Positions 25,270 to 34,464 of a stretch of 63,727 bases of DNA are shown piece after piece. Origin of the DNA: Brevundimonas diminuta 3F5N (GTDB lineage: Bacteria > Pseudomonadota > Alphaproteobacteria > Caulobacterales > Caulobacteraceae); NCBI RefSeq assembly GCF_900163625.1, contig NZ_FUIE01000080.1:1-63727 (forward strand), read 5' to 3'. The notes under the pieces are model-generated. The model was not told the origin of the DNA. It searched no databases and was given only the letters and a program-made list of their open reading frames with translations. Position 1 is the stretch's first letter. Each line of letters starts with the position of its first letter. The position numbers and the translations under genes were made by a program.

Positions 25270-26643
25270 TCAGGCCGCCGACAGCAGGCCCTGGGCGGCG
25301 ACGGCCTTGACGCCGGGGCCGGGAACTTCGGCGAAGGCCAGGTCCGTCACGCCGAAATACTCATGCTGGTTCAGGGCGCACCAGTCGGTGGTGACGATGC
25401 GGACCGTCTCGCGCTGTTCGATCCCTTCGACCGCGCCATAGACGAAGTCGCCGGTGCGGCGCGCGAAGGGCATGACCCGGTCCTGATTGGCCAGGGCGGT
25501 CAGCTCGGCCAGGCGCGCGGCGGGAACCTCGGCGGCCATCAGCTTGCCGTCGAAGCGCACCACGGCGTCGAAGGCGTAGCGGCTGACCGGACCGGCGCTC
25601 AGGCCCGTGCCCAGGGTGGTGTGGCCGATGAAGCCCGCCTGGGCCCCGGCGAAGCGGGCGAAGGCGGCGGCCACGGCGCGGCCGGTGTCGCCCAGCGACA
25701 GGGCGGTCGAACTGGTCCCGAGGATCACGCGCTCCTGATCGGTCAGGTGCCGGTCCAGGGTCGTGCGGATCAGGGCGGCCAGGGTTGGGTCGGCCGCACC
25801 GTCCAGGGCGACGGTGCGCGACTGCGCCCGGACGCTTCCGTCGCTGAGATAGTCGGCCGCCGTGTAGGCGTTGCTCCACGATCCGGTGTGGGCGTAGAGG
25901 CCGCGCCCCAGCGTCTCCTGGAACAGCAGGTGGTTGTGGCCGCCGATCATCAGGGCGCCGTCGGGCAGGGCGGACAGCATACCCCGGTCGCCCGCCACCC
26001 CGGCGTGGCTCATCACCAGGGTCAGGTCGGCGCCGCGCAGCAGGGCGGACAGGTGCGTGGTCGCCCATTCGGTCGGATCGGGGATCGACAGCCAGTCGCG
26101 ACTGGCCTTGGGATAGGTATGCAGTCCGTTCGTGCCGAAGCCGACGACGCGCAGGCGTCGCTCGCCGAAGGCCAGCTCGGTCGCCGCCGGCGCGTAGGGG
26201 CGGCCGGTGCGCGTATCGACGATGTTGCTGAGCACGGTGATCCCCAGCCCGCGCATCCGCGCCACCACTTCATGCAGGTCCGGCGTCAGGTCGTTGTCGT
26301 GGTTGCCCAGGTTGACCACGGTCGGGGCGATGGCGGGCAGGGCGGCCAGGAAGGTCCAGTCGACGGCGCCGTCGGAGCGCACCGAGACGACATTGCCGTG
26401 CTCGAAGATGTCGCCGTCGATCGCGATCAGATGAGGAACCGGCTGACTGCGGACTTCGGCACGCAAGGCGGCCAACAGTTGGGCGCTGCGTTCATAGGCG
26501 GAATGCAGGTCGGACATGGCCAGGACGCGGCCGATGACGGCGCTCTCGCGAGTCTGACCGAGGACGGGCAGGGCGCCGCCGATCAGCGGCAAGGCGGCTG
26601 CGGCGCCCAGGAAGCCGCGACGGGAGGGGGAGGCGAAGGTCAT
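25270..26643 (-). CDS. Tat-exported metallophosphoesterase / 5'-nucleotidase
   Basis: A 457-residue secreted phosphoesterase. The N-terminus carries a twin-arginine signal, SRRGFLGAAAALPLIGG (7-23), so it folds in the cytoplasm and is exported by Tat. The metallophosphatase domain shows SDLHSAYERS, DGDIFEHGN and NLGNHDND in order, then a distal GGHNHLL. The C-terminal part matches the 5'-nucleotidase substrate domain. Likely role is dephosphorylating extracellular nucleotides to recover phosphate or nucleosides. The start at 26643 follows GGAGA. It converges on the cheR gene with 4 bases between stops. Confidence 0.9.
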   Translation of the reverse strand: MTFASPSRRGFLGAAAALPLIGGALPVLGQTRESAVIGRVLAMSDLHSAYERSAQLLAALRAEVRSQPVPHLIAIDGDIFEHGNVVSVRSDGAVDWTFLAALPAIAPTVVNLGNHDNDLTPDLHEVVARMRGLGITVLSNIVDTRTGRPYAPAATELAFGERRLRVVGFGTNGLHTYPKASRDWLSIPDPTEWATTHLSALLRGADLTLVMSHAGVAGDRGMLSALPDGALMIGGHNHLLFQETLGRGLYAHTGSWSNAYTAADYLSDGSVRAQSRTVALDGAADPTLAALIRTTLDRHLTDQERVILGTSSTALSLGDTGRAVAAAFARFAGAQAGFIGHTTLGTGLSAGPVSRYAFDAVVRFDGKLMAAEVPAARLAELTALANQDRVMPFARRTGDFVYGAVEGIEQRETVRIVTTDWCALNQHEYFGVTDLAFAEVPGPGVKAVAAQGLLSAA

Positions 26644-26722
26644 CTGAAAGTCTCCGGTGCGCGGACCCTGCGGGAGACGACGCAGCCGATCTGAATGGCA
26701 CGGTTGGTTGCACTGCACAACT

Positions 26723-26736
26723 TGAGGCGCGCCTCA
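26723..26736. promoter_or_regulatory. 14-base perfect palindrome, candidate operator
   Basis: TGAGGCGCGCCTCA is perfectly self-complementary and lies between the divergent metallophosphoesterase and TonB-receptor genes. It is a good candidate for a dimeric regulator serving one or both. The regulator is not identifiable from the window. Confidence 0.45.
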
Positions 26737-26785
26737 TATGCAAAACGAACGGCGGTTTGTTCCGACCTGTGGCCATGTCGCGAAA

Positions 26786-26819
26786 GGTTCATGCATCAAA
26801 CTGCATCGGTGCTGGAACC
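26786..26819 (+). promoter_or_regulatory. nested hairpin in the TonB-receptor leader
   Basis: GGTTC (26786-26790) pairs with GAACC (26815-26819), and immediately inside ATGCA (26791-26795) pairs with TGCAT (26802-26806). The structure ends about 70 bases before the receptor start. It does not match a riboswitch class I know. Confidence 0.35.
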
Positions 26820-26888
26820 AGCGACGCTTCGGGCCTAGGGCCTGCGGCGAATTCACCCACCCAAGATCATCAAGAAGGGGATATCTCG

Positions 26889-29162
26889 ATGACGCGTCTC
26901 TCGGTTCTCGCCGCCTCCGCCAGCAGCCTGGCTCTGCTGCTCTCCACCCCGGCTCTGGCGCAATCCGCCTACGTTCAAGCCGAACAGGCCGCCGCCGTCG
27001 GCGACATCGTCGTCACCGCCCAGCGCCGCAGTGAAAACATCCGCGACGTGCCGTTCGCCGTCACCGCCATGAACACCGAGACGCTGAACGCGGTGAACGC
27101 CGGCGGCGGCGACATCCTGCAGCTGTCGGGCCGCGTGCCCAGCCTGCAGGTCGAAAGCTCTAACGGCCGTTATGCGCCGCGCTTCTACATCCGCGGCCTG
27201 GGCAATGTGGACTTCGACTTCAACGCCTCGCAGCCGGTCTCGGTCGTGTTGGACGACGTGGTGCTGGAGAACGTCTATCTGAAGGGCTTCCCCCTGTTCG
27301 ACGTGAAGCAGCTGGAAGTGCTGCGTGGTCCGCAGGGCACCCTGTTCGGCCGCAACACCCCGGCGGGCGTGGTCAAGATCGACACGGTGAAGCCGGGCGA
27401 CGAATTCACCGGCTTCGGCTCGCTGACCTACGGCAACTACGGCTCGATGCGCGCCGAGACGGGCGTGACCCTGCCGGCGTCGGATACGCTGTCGGTGCGC
27501 GTCGCCGCCCTGTGGAATCACCGCGATGACTGGGTCAACAACGCCTATGACGCGCCCTTCGCCAAGAAGGACGGCAAGGACCTGGGCTCCTTCGATGATG
27601 TGGCGGGCCGCATCCATGTCGCCTGGACCCCGACCGACCGTCTGTCGACCCTGCTGACCCTGCAGGCGCGCGACTATGAGGGCACGGGCACGATGAACCG
27701 CGCCAACGTCCTGACCAAGGGCTCGAACAAGCTGAACGACAACTTCGACCGCGAGACGGTCTGGTATGACGGCGGCCGCAACAACTATCAGAAGCAGAAG
27801 ACCCTCTCGCAGTCGCTGCAGGTCGCCTATGATTTCGGCCCGGCGACGCTGACCGGCGTCATCGGCTCCTACCAGGGCGAAAGCCAGGGCAACGGCGACA
27901 TCGACGGCGGCGTCTCGGTCGGGGCTCCGGCCGGCGCCGGTTACAAGACCCCGTTCGCGGTCGAGACCGGCACCCTGTCCAGCGACCTGGTTCAGAACAC
28001 CTATGAGCTGCGCCTGGCCTCGAACGGCGACGGCCGCTTCGGCTGGCAGGTCGGCGCCTTCTACTGGGACGAGCGCTTCAACCTGGTCTCGGGCACGTTC
28101 AACGGCGTCGGCGGCATCGCGCCGACGGTGATTCCCGACGTCATCCAGAAGTCGGACTCCTGGTCGATCTTCGGTCAGGGCCGCTATCAGGTCACGGACG
28201 CGCTGAAGCTGACGGCCGGCGTTCGCTACACCGACGACAGCCGCGACTTCTGGGGCCGCCGCATCATCCCCGCGGGCAGCCCGTCCACGGCCAAGCCGCT
28301 GGACAACGTCACCAAGTCGGTCGGCGACGAACAGGTCAGCTGGGACGTCAGCGCCCTGTATGAAGTCAACGACGGCCTGAACCTGTTCGCCCGCGTGGCC
28401 AACGGCTATCGCGGCCCGTCGATCCAGGGCCGCATCGCCTCGGCGGACATCGTGACCACGGCGGATTCGGAAACCGTCATGTCCTATGAGGCCGGCTTCA
28501 AGGCGCGCCTGTGGGAGGGCCGCGCCCGCCTGAACGCCACGGCCTACTTCTACGAAGTCTCCGATCCGCAGTTCACCGCCATCGGCGGCGCCGGCAACTT
28601 CAACCAACTGCTGAACGCCGACAAGGGCGAGGGCTATGGCCTGGAAGTGGACGGTGACGTCTACCTGGGCGCAGGCTTCAGCCTGGCCGGCGGCCTGGCC
28701 TGGAACCATACCGAGATCAAGGACAAGGACCTTCAGGTCGGCGTCTGCTCGGCGCTCGCCAACTGCACCGTCACGGACCGGATGGTGACGGTTGGAACGG
28801 CGCGCCTGGCCTATATCGACGGCAACCCCTTCCCCCAGGCGCCGGAATGGACCGCCAATCTGACGCTGTCCTACGTCCATCCGATCGGCGACGATCAGGA
28901 GCTGTTCGCCGCGACCGACTGGGTGATGCAGAAGGACTTCAACCTGTTCCTCTATGAATCGGTCGAGTTCATGCAGGACACGGCGTTCGAAGGCGGCCTG
29001 CGCGCGGGCTGGCGCGACCTGAACCAGGGTCTCGAGGCGGCCGTCTACGTCCGCAACATCACGGACGAAGCCAATGTCATCGGCGCCATCGACTTCAACA
29101 ACCTGACGGCCTTCGTCAACGAGCCGCGCATGTACGGCGTGGAGCTGTCGAAGCGTTTCTAA
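26889..29162 (+). CDS. TonB-dependent outer-membrane receptor
   Basis: A 757-residue TonB-dependent receptor. A signal peptide ends at ALAQ (about 25). A TonB-box-like segment, GDIVVTAQRR, precedes the plug domain, which contains VSVVLDDVVLENVYLKGFP and LRGPQGTLFGRNTPAG (the usual plug end). The barrel continues to a C-terminal phenylalanine (ELSKRF). AAGGGGA lies upstream of the ATG. This plug type is common in caulobacters and sphingomonads for sugars, oligomers or other nutrients as well as iron complexes; substrate is unknown. It is divergent from the metallophosphoesterase gene and ends at a terminator. Confidence 0.93.
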   Translation: MTRLSVLAASASSLALLLSTPALAQSAYVQAEQAAAVGDIVVTAQRRSENIRDVPFAVTAMNTETLNAVNAGGGDILQLSGRVPSLQVESSNGRYAPRFYIRGLGNVDFDFNASQPVSVVLDDVVLENVYLKGFPLFDVKQLEVLRGPQGTLFGRNTPAGVVKIDTVKPGDEFTGFGSLTYGNYGSMRAETGVTLPASDTLSVRVAALWNHRDDWVNNAYDAPFAKKDGKDLGSFDDVAGRIHVAWTPTDRLSTLLTLQARDYEGTGTMNRANVLTKGSNKLNDNFDRETVWYDGGRNNYQKQKTLSQSLQVAYDFGPATLTGVIGSYQGESQGNGDIDGGVSVGAPAGAGYKTPFAVETGTLSSDLVQNTYELRLASNGDGRFGWQVGAFYWDERFNLVSGTFNGVGGIAPTVIPDVIQKSDSWSIFGQGRYQVTDALKLTAGVRYTDDSRDFWGRRIIPAGSPSTAKPLDNVTKSVGDEQVSWDVSALYEVNDGLNLFARVANGYRGPSIQGRIASADIVTTADSETVMSYEAGFKARLWEGRARLNATAYFYEVSDPQFTAIGGAGNFNQLLNADKGEGYGLEVDGDVYLGAGFSLAGGLAWNHTEIKDKDLQVGVCSALANCTVTDRMVTVGTARLAYIDGNPFPQAPEWTANLTLSYVHPIGDDQELFAATDWVMQKDFNLFLYESVEFMQDTAFEGGLRAGWRDLNQGLEAAVYVRNITDEANVIGAIDFNNLTAFVNEPRMYGVELSKRF

Positions 29163-29186
29163 GCCGTCACGGCTGATCGCATCGGG

Positions 29187-29219
29187 GGGCGGCGACGGGG
29201 AGACCTGTCGCCGCCCTCT
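29187..29219 (+). terminator. terminator of the TonB-receptor gene
   Basis: GGGCGGCGAC (29187-29196) pairs perfectly with GTCGCCGCCC (29207-29216) across a 10-base loop, followed by TCTT. Confidence 0.75.
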
Positions 29220-29273
29220 TGCCATTCCGGCTCAGCTTGGTCCTACTGCGGGCCGGATCGGGGAGGATCTCTC

Positions 29274-31172
29274 ATGCGGCTGGCCTTGCTGTTCGGATCG
29301 CTGACGCTCGCCTTCTTGCTGGCGGTGTGGACTACCCAGGCGCCGAAGCCGCGCGCGGCGGACGCGCCCGCCGTCGCCTTTTCGGCCGCGCGGGCCATGA
29401 GCGACATCGAACAGATCGCCCGCGCTCCGCATCCGGTCGGTTCGCCCGAACACGCACGGGTTCGCGCCTATCTGAGCGCCCGCCTGACGCAGCTGGGGCT
29501 GGAGGTCAGCGAGCAGGCGGGGCCGCTGTCCCCCGCCTCGGTCAAGCGGCTGGCGCGCGCGGGCGGCGACCCGGCGGCGGCGAACAATCAGGCGATCAAT
29601 CTGATCGGCGTCCTGCCCGGAAAAGACCGCAGCCAGCCCGCCGTCATGCTGATGGCCCACTATGACACCGTGGTCAGCTCGCCCGGCGCGGCCGACGATT
29701 CCGCCGGGGTCGCCGCCATTCTGGAGGCGGTGCGGGCCATCAAGGCGCGCGGTCCGGTCGAGCGCGATCTGGTCGTGCTGCTGACCGACGCCGAGGAGCT
29801 GGGCCTGGACGGGGCGCGGGTCTTCTTCGGCGGCCATCCCTTGCGCGATCGCATCGGGGCCGTGGTCAATCTGGAGGCGCGCGGCGGCGGCGGCCGCGCC
29901 GCCATGTTCGAGACGGGGCGCGAGGCGGGGCCTACCGTCCAACTGTTCCGTCGCGCGGCGGCCAGGGCCGACGGCGGGACCACCGCCACCTCCATCGCCG
30001 CCTTCATGTATGAGCGGATGCCCAACGGCACCGATTTCACCGTGCCCAAGGACAGGGGGATCGGCGGGCTGAACCTGGCCTTCATCGGCCGCCCGGATCA
30101 GTACCATTCGGCCAACGCCACGCCAGCCAACCTGGATCGGGGCGCGGTCCAGCATCTGGGGTCGCAGGCGCTGGAGGCGGCGGATGCGCTGGCGCGTGCG
30201 CCCAGCCTGCCGGCCAAGGGCGAGAACCTGGTCTACTCCGACGTCTTCGGCCGCTGGATGATCGCCCATGCGCAAGGCGCGGGCTGGGTCCTGCTGGCGC
30301 TGGCGGCGGCGTTGGGCGGCTTCGCGGCCTGGCGGGCGAGGCGCCGGGCGGAGCTGACGGCGGGGCAGGTCGGTTTGGGCGTGCTGGATGGGCTGTGGTT
30401 CCTGACCGGGGGCGTCATCCTGCTGCAGGCGACGCGCCTGCTGGCCGGACCGATGTCGAGCCGCGCCGCGTCGCCGGACGTCTATTACACCCTGCTGCGC
30501 CGTCTACCTTGGATGGAGGCGGGGGCGACGCTGGCGATCATCGCCCTGGCCTTGGTGCTGGTGACGGGCGCGCGGCGGCCGCGGCCGCGCGTGATCGGCG
30601 GGGCGTTCGTCGCCTTGACCGCCGTAGTTCTGATCGTCGGCGGGTTCAGCCCCGTGATGCTGGGGTTGGGCGTCGTCGCCGTCGGCCTGTCGCTGTGGCC
30701 GGGCCAAGAACGGTCCCAGGCCGAGGGGGCGGCCTGGGGAGGCTGGCTGGGCCTGCTCGCCCTGGTCTTCGCCTTCGGCTGCGCCCTGCAGGCGGCGGCG
30801 CCAGAGGCGGCCCTGCTGTTCGTCTGGCCGGTGCTGCTGGCCGCAACGGCGGCGGCCCTGGCGGCCCTGATCGATCCCGGCCTGACGCGCCCGCTCGGCC
30901 TTTTGCCGGCCGTCGTCGCGACCGTGTTGGGCGGCGCCTGGCTGCTGGCCATCGGCCACTTCGTCTTCCTGGGCGTGGGGATGGACATGCCGGGGGTTCT
31001 GGCCCTGATCTCCTTGCTGGTCCTGCTGTTCGCCCGGCCTCTGGCGCCGGGAGCGAAGACGGCGCGTCTGGTGATGTTTGCGGCGGCGGCCTGCCTGATC
31101 GTGGGCGTGGGGCTGAATATTTCGGCGCAGTTGCTGGCGCCGTCGCCCGCCGTGGCGGAGACCTTGCCCTAG
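29274..31172 (+). CDS. M28-family zinc aminopeptidase fused to a multi-span membrane domain
   Basis: A 632-residue protein. A signal anchor (residues 2-20) leads to an M28 peptidase domain with the complete di-zinc set: H129 and D131 in MAHYDTV, D141/D142 in ADDSAG, E174-E175 in DAEELG, E201 in NLEARG and H278 in DQYHSANAT. From about residue 338 to the end there are some eight hydrophobic helices. The catalytic domain should face the periplasm with the C-terminal half in the inner membrane. This resembles the ER-type Fxna/FrpA layout of M28 proteins rather than soluble secreted aminopeptidases. Substrate is unknown. Confidence 0.88.
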   Translation: MRLALLFGSLTLAFLLAVWTTQAPKPRAADAPAVAFSAARAMSDIEQIARAPHPVGSPEHARVRAYLSARLTQLGLEVSEQAGPLSPASVKRLARAGGDPAAANNQAINLIGVLPGKDRSQPAVMLMAHYDTVVSSPGAADDSAGVAAILEAVRAIKARGPVERDLVVLLTDAEELGLDGARVFFGGHPLRDRIGAVVNLEARGGGGRAAMFETGREAGPTVQLFRRAAARADGGTTATSIAAFMYERMPNGTDFTVPKDRGIGGLNLAFIGRPDQYHSANATPANLDRGAVQHLGSQALEAADALARAPSLPAKGENLVYSDVFGRWMIAHAQGAGWVLLALAAALGGFAAWRARRRAELTAGQVGLGVLDGLWFLTGGVILLQATRLLAGPMSSRAASPDVYYTLLRRLPWMEAGATLAIIALALVLVTGARRPRPRVIGGAFVALTAVVLIVGGFSPVMLGLGVVAVGLSLWPGQERSQAEGAAWGGWLGLLALVFAFGCALQAAAPEAALLFVWPVLLAATAAALAALIDPGLTRPLGLLPAVVATVLGGAWLLAIGHFVFLGVGMDMPGVLALISLLVLLFARPLAPGAKTARLVMFAAAACLIVGVGLNISAQLLAPSPAVAETLP

Positions 31173-31217
31173 AGGGGCGCTGGCGTCGGACCGCGCGAGC
31201 GTTTATCGCAACGGATC

Positions 31218-32237
31218 ATGAGCGATCCCGTCCTGGTCACCGGCTCCGCCGGCTTCATCGGCTTCCACACCGCCCGGCGCCTGCTGGAGCGGGGCGAGCG
31301 CGTGATCGGGCTGGACAACCTCAACGCCTATTATGATCCGGCGCTGAAGCAGGCGCGCCTGGCCCAGCTGCAGGCCTATCCGAACTATCGCCATCACACG
31401 CTCGACCTGGCCGACCGCGACGGCGTCGCCGCCTTGTTCGCCGAGCACACGCCGCGCCGCGTGGTCCACCTCGCCGCCCAGGCGGGCGTCCGCTACAGCC
31501 TGGAAGCGCCCGAGACCTATGTCGATTCCAACGTCGTCGGCTTCCTCAGCATCCTTGAAGGCTGCCGCGCGGTCGGGGCGGCCAACCTGGTCTTCGCCTC
31601 GACCAGTTCGGTGTTCGGCGCCAATCGCGCCCTGCCGTTCTCGGTGCGCCAGGCGGCGGATCATCCGCTGACCGTCTATGCGGCGACCAAGCTGGCCAAT
31701 GAGGCCATGGCCCATTCCTACGCCCATCTGTTCGGCTTTCCGGCGACGGGGCTGCGGTTCTTCACGGTCTACGGGCCGTGGGGCCGGCCGGACATGGCCC
31801 TGTTCAAATTCACCCGCGCCATCCTCAAGGACGAGCCGATCGACGTGTACGGCGAGGGGCGGATGAGCCGCGACTTCACCTATGTCGACGACATCGTCAC
31901 CGGCGTGATCGCCGCCCTGGACCGTCCCGCCGCGATCGATCCGGCGTGGGACGCGACCGCTCCCAATCCGGCGACCAGCGGCGTGGCGCCCTGGCGCATC
32001 CTGAACCTGGGCGCGGGACGCCCCGTGCCGCTGATGCGCTACATCGAGGTGCTGGAGACCAAGCTGGGCCGCAAGGCGAAGCTGAACCTCATGCCCATGC
32101 AGGACGGCGACGTGGCCGACACCGAGGCCGACGTGACCGACACCCTGGCCGCTCTCGACTACGCCCCTTCGACGCCGGTGGAGGAGGGCGTCGCCCGCTT
32201 CGTCGACTGGTACTGCAACTTCTACCGTGAGAACTGA
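31218..32237 (+). CDS. UDP-glucuronate 4-epimerase-like NAD-dependent epimerase
   Basis: A 339-residue extended short-chain dehydrogenase. The NAD motif GSAGFIG is at 9-15, followed by LDNLNAYYDPALKQARL, which is typical of the UDP-glucuronate epimerase group. The catalytic Y154-x3-K158 in VYAATKLA and the serine/threonine triad in ASTSSVFG (128-130) are present, and MSRDFTYVDDIV is conserved. It would convert UDP-glucuronate to UDP-galacturonate for capsule or lipopolysaccharide synthesis. No glycosyltransferase genes are adjacent. UDP-glucose 4-epimerase is the main alternative. Confidence 0.9.
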   Translation: MSDPVLVTGSAGFIGFHTARRLLERGERVIGLDNLNAYYDPALKQARLAQLQAYPNYRHHTLDLADRDGVAALFAEHTPRRVVHLAAQAGVRYSLEAPETYVDSNVVGFLSILEGCRAVGAANLVFASTSSVFGANRALPFSVRQAADHPLTVYAATKLANEAMAHSYAHLFGFPATGLRFFTVYGPWGRPDMALFKFTRAILKDEPIDVYGEGRMSRDFTYVDDIVTGVIAALDRPAAIDPAWDATAPNPATSGVAPWRILNLGAGRPVPLMRYIEVLETKLGRKAKLNLMPMQDGDVADTEADVTDTLAALDYAPSTPVEEGVARFVDWYCNFYREN

Positions 32238-32296
32238 CGCGCGACAGCGGTCGCCTTGGAGGGCGATCGAGCGTCAGCGATTTCGTGGAGATGCCC

Positions 32297-32372
<76 letters not shown>

Positions 32373-32392
32373 GACCGACAGGCAGGCGCGGG

Positions 32393-32421
32393 ACATAGAA
32401 GCGCGCAGGGGGGCGTGTCAA
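32393..32421 (-). promoter_or_regulatory. promoter of tRNA-Ala(CGC)
   Basis: A consensus -35, TTGACA (minus strand, 32416-32421), is 17 bases from CTATGT (32393-32398). With its flanks, TCTATGTC fits the caulobacterial -10 consensus GCTANAWC at most positions. Transcription would begin roughly 12 bases before the tRNA. Confidence 0.75.
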
Positions 32422-32494
32422 CGGGCCGCGCACGAATCCTTGGCGATCGGCGGCCGGGCCGCTAGAAGCGGCGTGAACGAAGCAGGAGTTTCTC

Positions 32495-32800
32495 ATGGGT
32501 TTCGCCCTTGTCTGGCTGGTGAACGCCGTCGTCACCTTGATGATCTGGTGCATCATCGCCTCGGCGATCCTGAGCTGGCTGTTCGCCTTTGACGTGATCA
32601 ATCCGCGCAACCGTTTCGTGGGCCAGATCGCCTATGTGCTGGATACGGTGACGCGGCCGATCCTGGGGCCGATCCAGCGGGTGGTGCCGTCGCTGGGCGG
32701 CATCGACATCACGCCGATCATCGCCTTGTTGGCGCTGCAGTTCCTGAGCGTGCTGTTCAACCGGACGGTCGCGCCGATGCTGATCATGTCGCTGGGCTGA
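32495..32800 (+). CDS. YggT family membrane protein
   Basis: A 101-residue inner-membrane protein with two hydrophobic segments (about 3-28 and 66-95) separated by the conserved loop NPRNRFVGQIAYVLDTVTRPILGPI. This repeat-like layout is diagnostic of the YggT family. Functions proposed elsewhere include osmotic-shock tolerance and septum- or chloroplast-division-related roles; none can be assigned here. AGGAG precedes the ATG. Confidence 0.92.
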   Translation: MGFALVWLVNAVVTLMIWCIIASAILSWLFAFDVINPRNRFVGQIAYVLDTVTRPILGPIQRVVPSLGGIDITPIIALLALQFLSVLFNRTVAPMLIMSLG

Positions 32801-32957
32801 TCCGGCGCGCACATCGAGTGAGGCTGTCGGGCGTTGAGCCCGGACCACGGCCCCCCAGGAATCCGCACATGGAGCCCAATCCGCCCTTGCGCGGCGCGAG
32901 CGGGCTCCTAAGGTGCCGACGACGGGTCCCTATCGGACCGCATTTTTCGCGTAATTC

Positions 32958-33836
32958 ATGACCACGATCAGGACAGTCGCCGTCATCGGCGCCGGGCAAA
33001 TGGGTTCGGGCATCGCTCAGGTGGTGGCCGCCGGCGGCTATGAGGTGAAGCTGTACGACATTGCGCCGGACCGAGTGACCCTGGCCCTGGGCGAGATCGC
33101 GGCCAGCCTGGCGCGTCGCGCCGCACGCGGCCTGTCGACCGAGGCGGAGGCCCAGGCGACCCTGCAACGCATCGCTCCGGCCGCCAGCCTGGCCGAGGCG
33201 GCCAAGGCGGACCTGGTCATCGAAGCCGCGTCCGAGGAAGAGGCCGTCAAGAAGGGCGTCTTCACGGAACTGACGCCCCTGCTGGGGCCGGACACCCTGC
33301 TGGCGTCCAACACCTCTTCGATCTCCATCACCCGCCTGGCCTCGGTCACGGATCGGCCCGAGCGCTTCATCGGCCTGCACTTCATGAAGCCGGCGCCTAC
33401 GATGAAGCTGGTCGAACTGGTGCGCGGCATCGCCACCTCGGCCTCGACCTTCGAGACGGCGGTCGCCTTCGCCGAGAGCCTGGGCAAGATCATCACGGAG
33501 TCCGAGGACTTCCCCGCCTTCATCGTCAATCGCATCCTGGTGCCGATGATGAACGAGGCGGTCTATGTGCTGTACGAAGGCGTCGGTGACGTGGCCTCGA
33601 TCGACAAGGCGCTGAAGCTGGGCGCCAACCATCCGATGGGGCCGCTGGAGCTGGCGGATTTCATGGGGCTGGACGTGGCCCTGGCCATCATGAACGTGCT
33701 GTATGACGGCCTGGCCGACAGCAAGTATCGGCCCTGTCCGCTGCTGGTGAAATATGTCGAGGCCGGCTGGCTGGGCAAGAAGAGCGGGCGCGGCTTCTAC
33801 GACTATTCCGGCGAGACGCCGGTGCCGACCCGCTGA
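32958..33836 (+). CDS. 3-hydroxybutyryl-CoA dehydrogenase
   Basis: A 292-residue NAD(P)-dependent dehydrogenase. The Rossmann motif VIGAGQMGSGIA lies at 9-20. The catalytic serine/histidine region is ASNTSSISI then IGLHFMKPAP, and FIVNRILVPMMNEA begins the dimerisation domain. It interconverts acetoacetyl-CoA and 3-hydroxybutyryl-CoA in fatty-acid or butanoate metabolism, which fits PHB turnover by phaZ. The length matches the short monofunctional form. The stop overlaps the next start by one base (TGATG). Confidence 0.92.
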   Translation: MTTIRTVAVIGAGQMGSGIAQVVAAGGYEVKLYDIAPDRVTLALGEIAASLARRAARGLSTEAEAQATLQRIAPAASLAEAAKADLVIEAASEEEAVKKGVFTELTPLLGPDTLLASNTSSISITRLASVTDRPERFIGLHFMKPAPTMKLVELVRGIATSASTFETAVAFAESLGKIITESEDFPAFIVNRILVPMMNEAVYVLYEGVGDVASIDKALKLGANHPMGPLELADFMGLDVALAIMNVLYDGLADSKYRPCPLLVKYVEAGWLGKKSGRGFYDYSGETPVPTR

Positions 33837-34402
33837 TGGCTGTCGCTCTTCCCTTCCTGCCGGGCCTGAAGCGCGTGGCGCCGCGGCGCGGCGCAGGCGC
33901 GCTGATCCCCGCGGCTCTGGCGGCGGCGGCCTGGCCTCCGGTGATCCTGACCCTGTTCATCTGGCCGCCCGAAAACTGGTGGTCGGGCGTGGATACGGAC
34001 TGGCGGCTGGTGATGCTGGCGGTCGGACTGATCGCGGCGCCGGTCGGGCTGTGGCTGTTGCTCGACAGCCATGGCAAGACGGGGCGTCCGTCGACGCGGC
34101 TGGGCGTGGTGTGCCGTTTCACCGTGTTCGGCGGCCTGCTGGCGGCGGCGATGCAGACGATCATGGCCGTGGTCATGGCGGGTCTGGCGGGCGCCGCCTC
34201 GCAGAGCCTGGTTCAAAGCCTGGGGGCGATCGAGACGGCCCTGCTGATCTACGGCGTCGGCGGCCTGCCGCTGGCGGTCATGATGGGCGTCAGCTACGCC
34301 CTGTGGGGCGGCCTGTGCGTGGCCTATCTGGGATTTGTCCCGGCCCCGGTGGTCAACAACCGCATGGGCGTCCTGTCCGAACGGGACGTTACGGGGATTT
34401 AA
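33836..34402 (+). CDS. hypothetical multi-span membrane protein
   Basis: A 188-residue protein I do not recognise. It has about four hydrophobic segments (near 22-45, 58-77, 95-118 and 131-158) and a short basic N-terminus (LKRVAPRRG). The sequence LYDSHGK-like stretch is absent; instead LLLDSHGKTGRPSTRLG forms a polar loop between the second and third segments. It overlaps hbd by one base, so it is cotranslated with it. No functional inference beyond membrane location. Confidence 0.75.
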   Translation: MAVALPFLPGLKRVAPRRGAGALIPAALAAAAWPPVILTLFIWPPENWWSGVDTDWRLVMLAVGLIAAPVGLWLLLDSHGKTGRPSTRLGVVCRFTVFGGLLAAAMQTIMAVVMAGLAGAASQSLVQSLGAIETALLIYGVGGLPLAVMMGVSYALWGGLCVAYLGFVPAPVVNNRMGVLSERDVTGI

Positions 34403-34464
34403 CGTGAAGCGAAGCGGCGGTCCCGCCTAAGGCTCGACCTCTTCACGCAGAACAGGGGGCGAGC

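Noticed and set aside
26719..26888. Cobalamin or other known riboswitch before the TonB receptor
   Set aside because: I see no conserved B12-box or other class-defining motif; only a simple nested hairpin.
26853..29225. 790-codon minus-strand frame opposite the TonB receptor
   Set aside because: It is low-complexity, rich in Gly/Ala/Arg/His/Gln, with no domain, and fully antisense to a convincing receptor gene.
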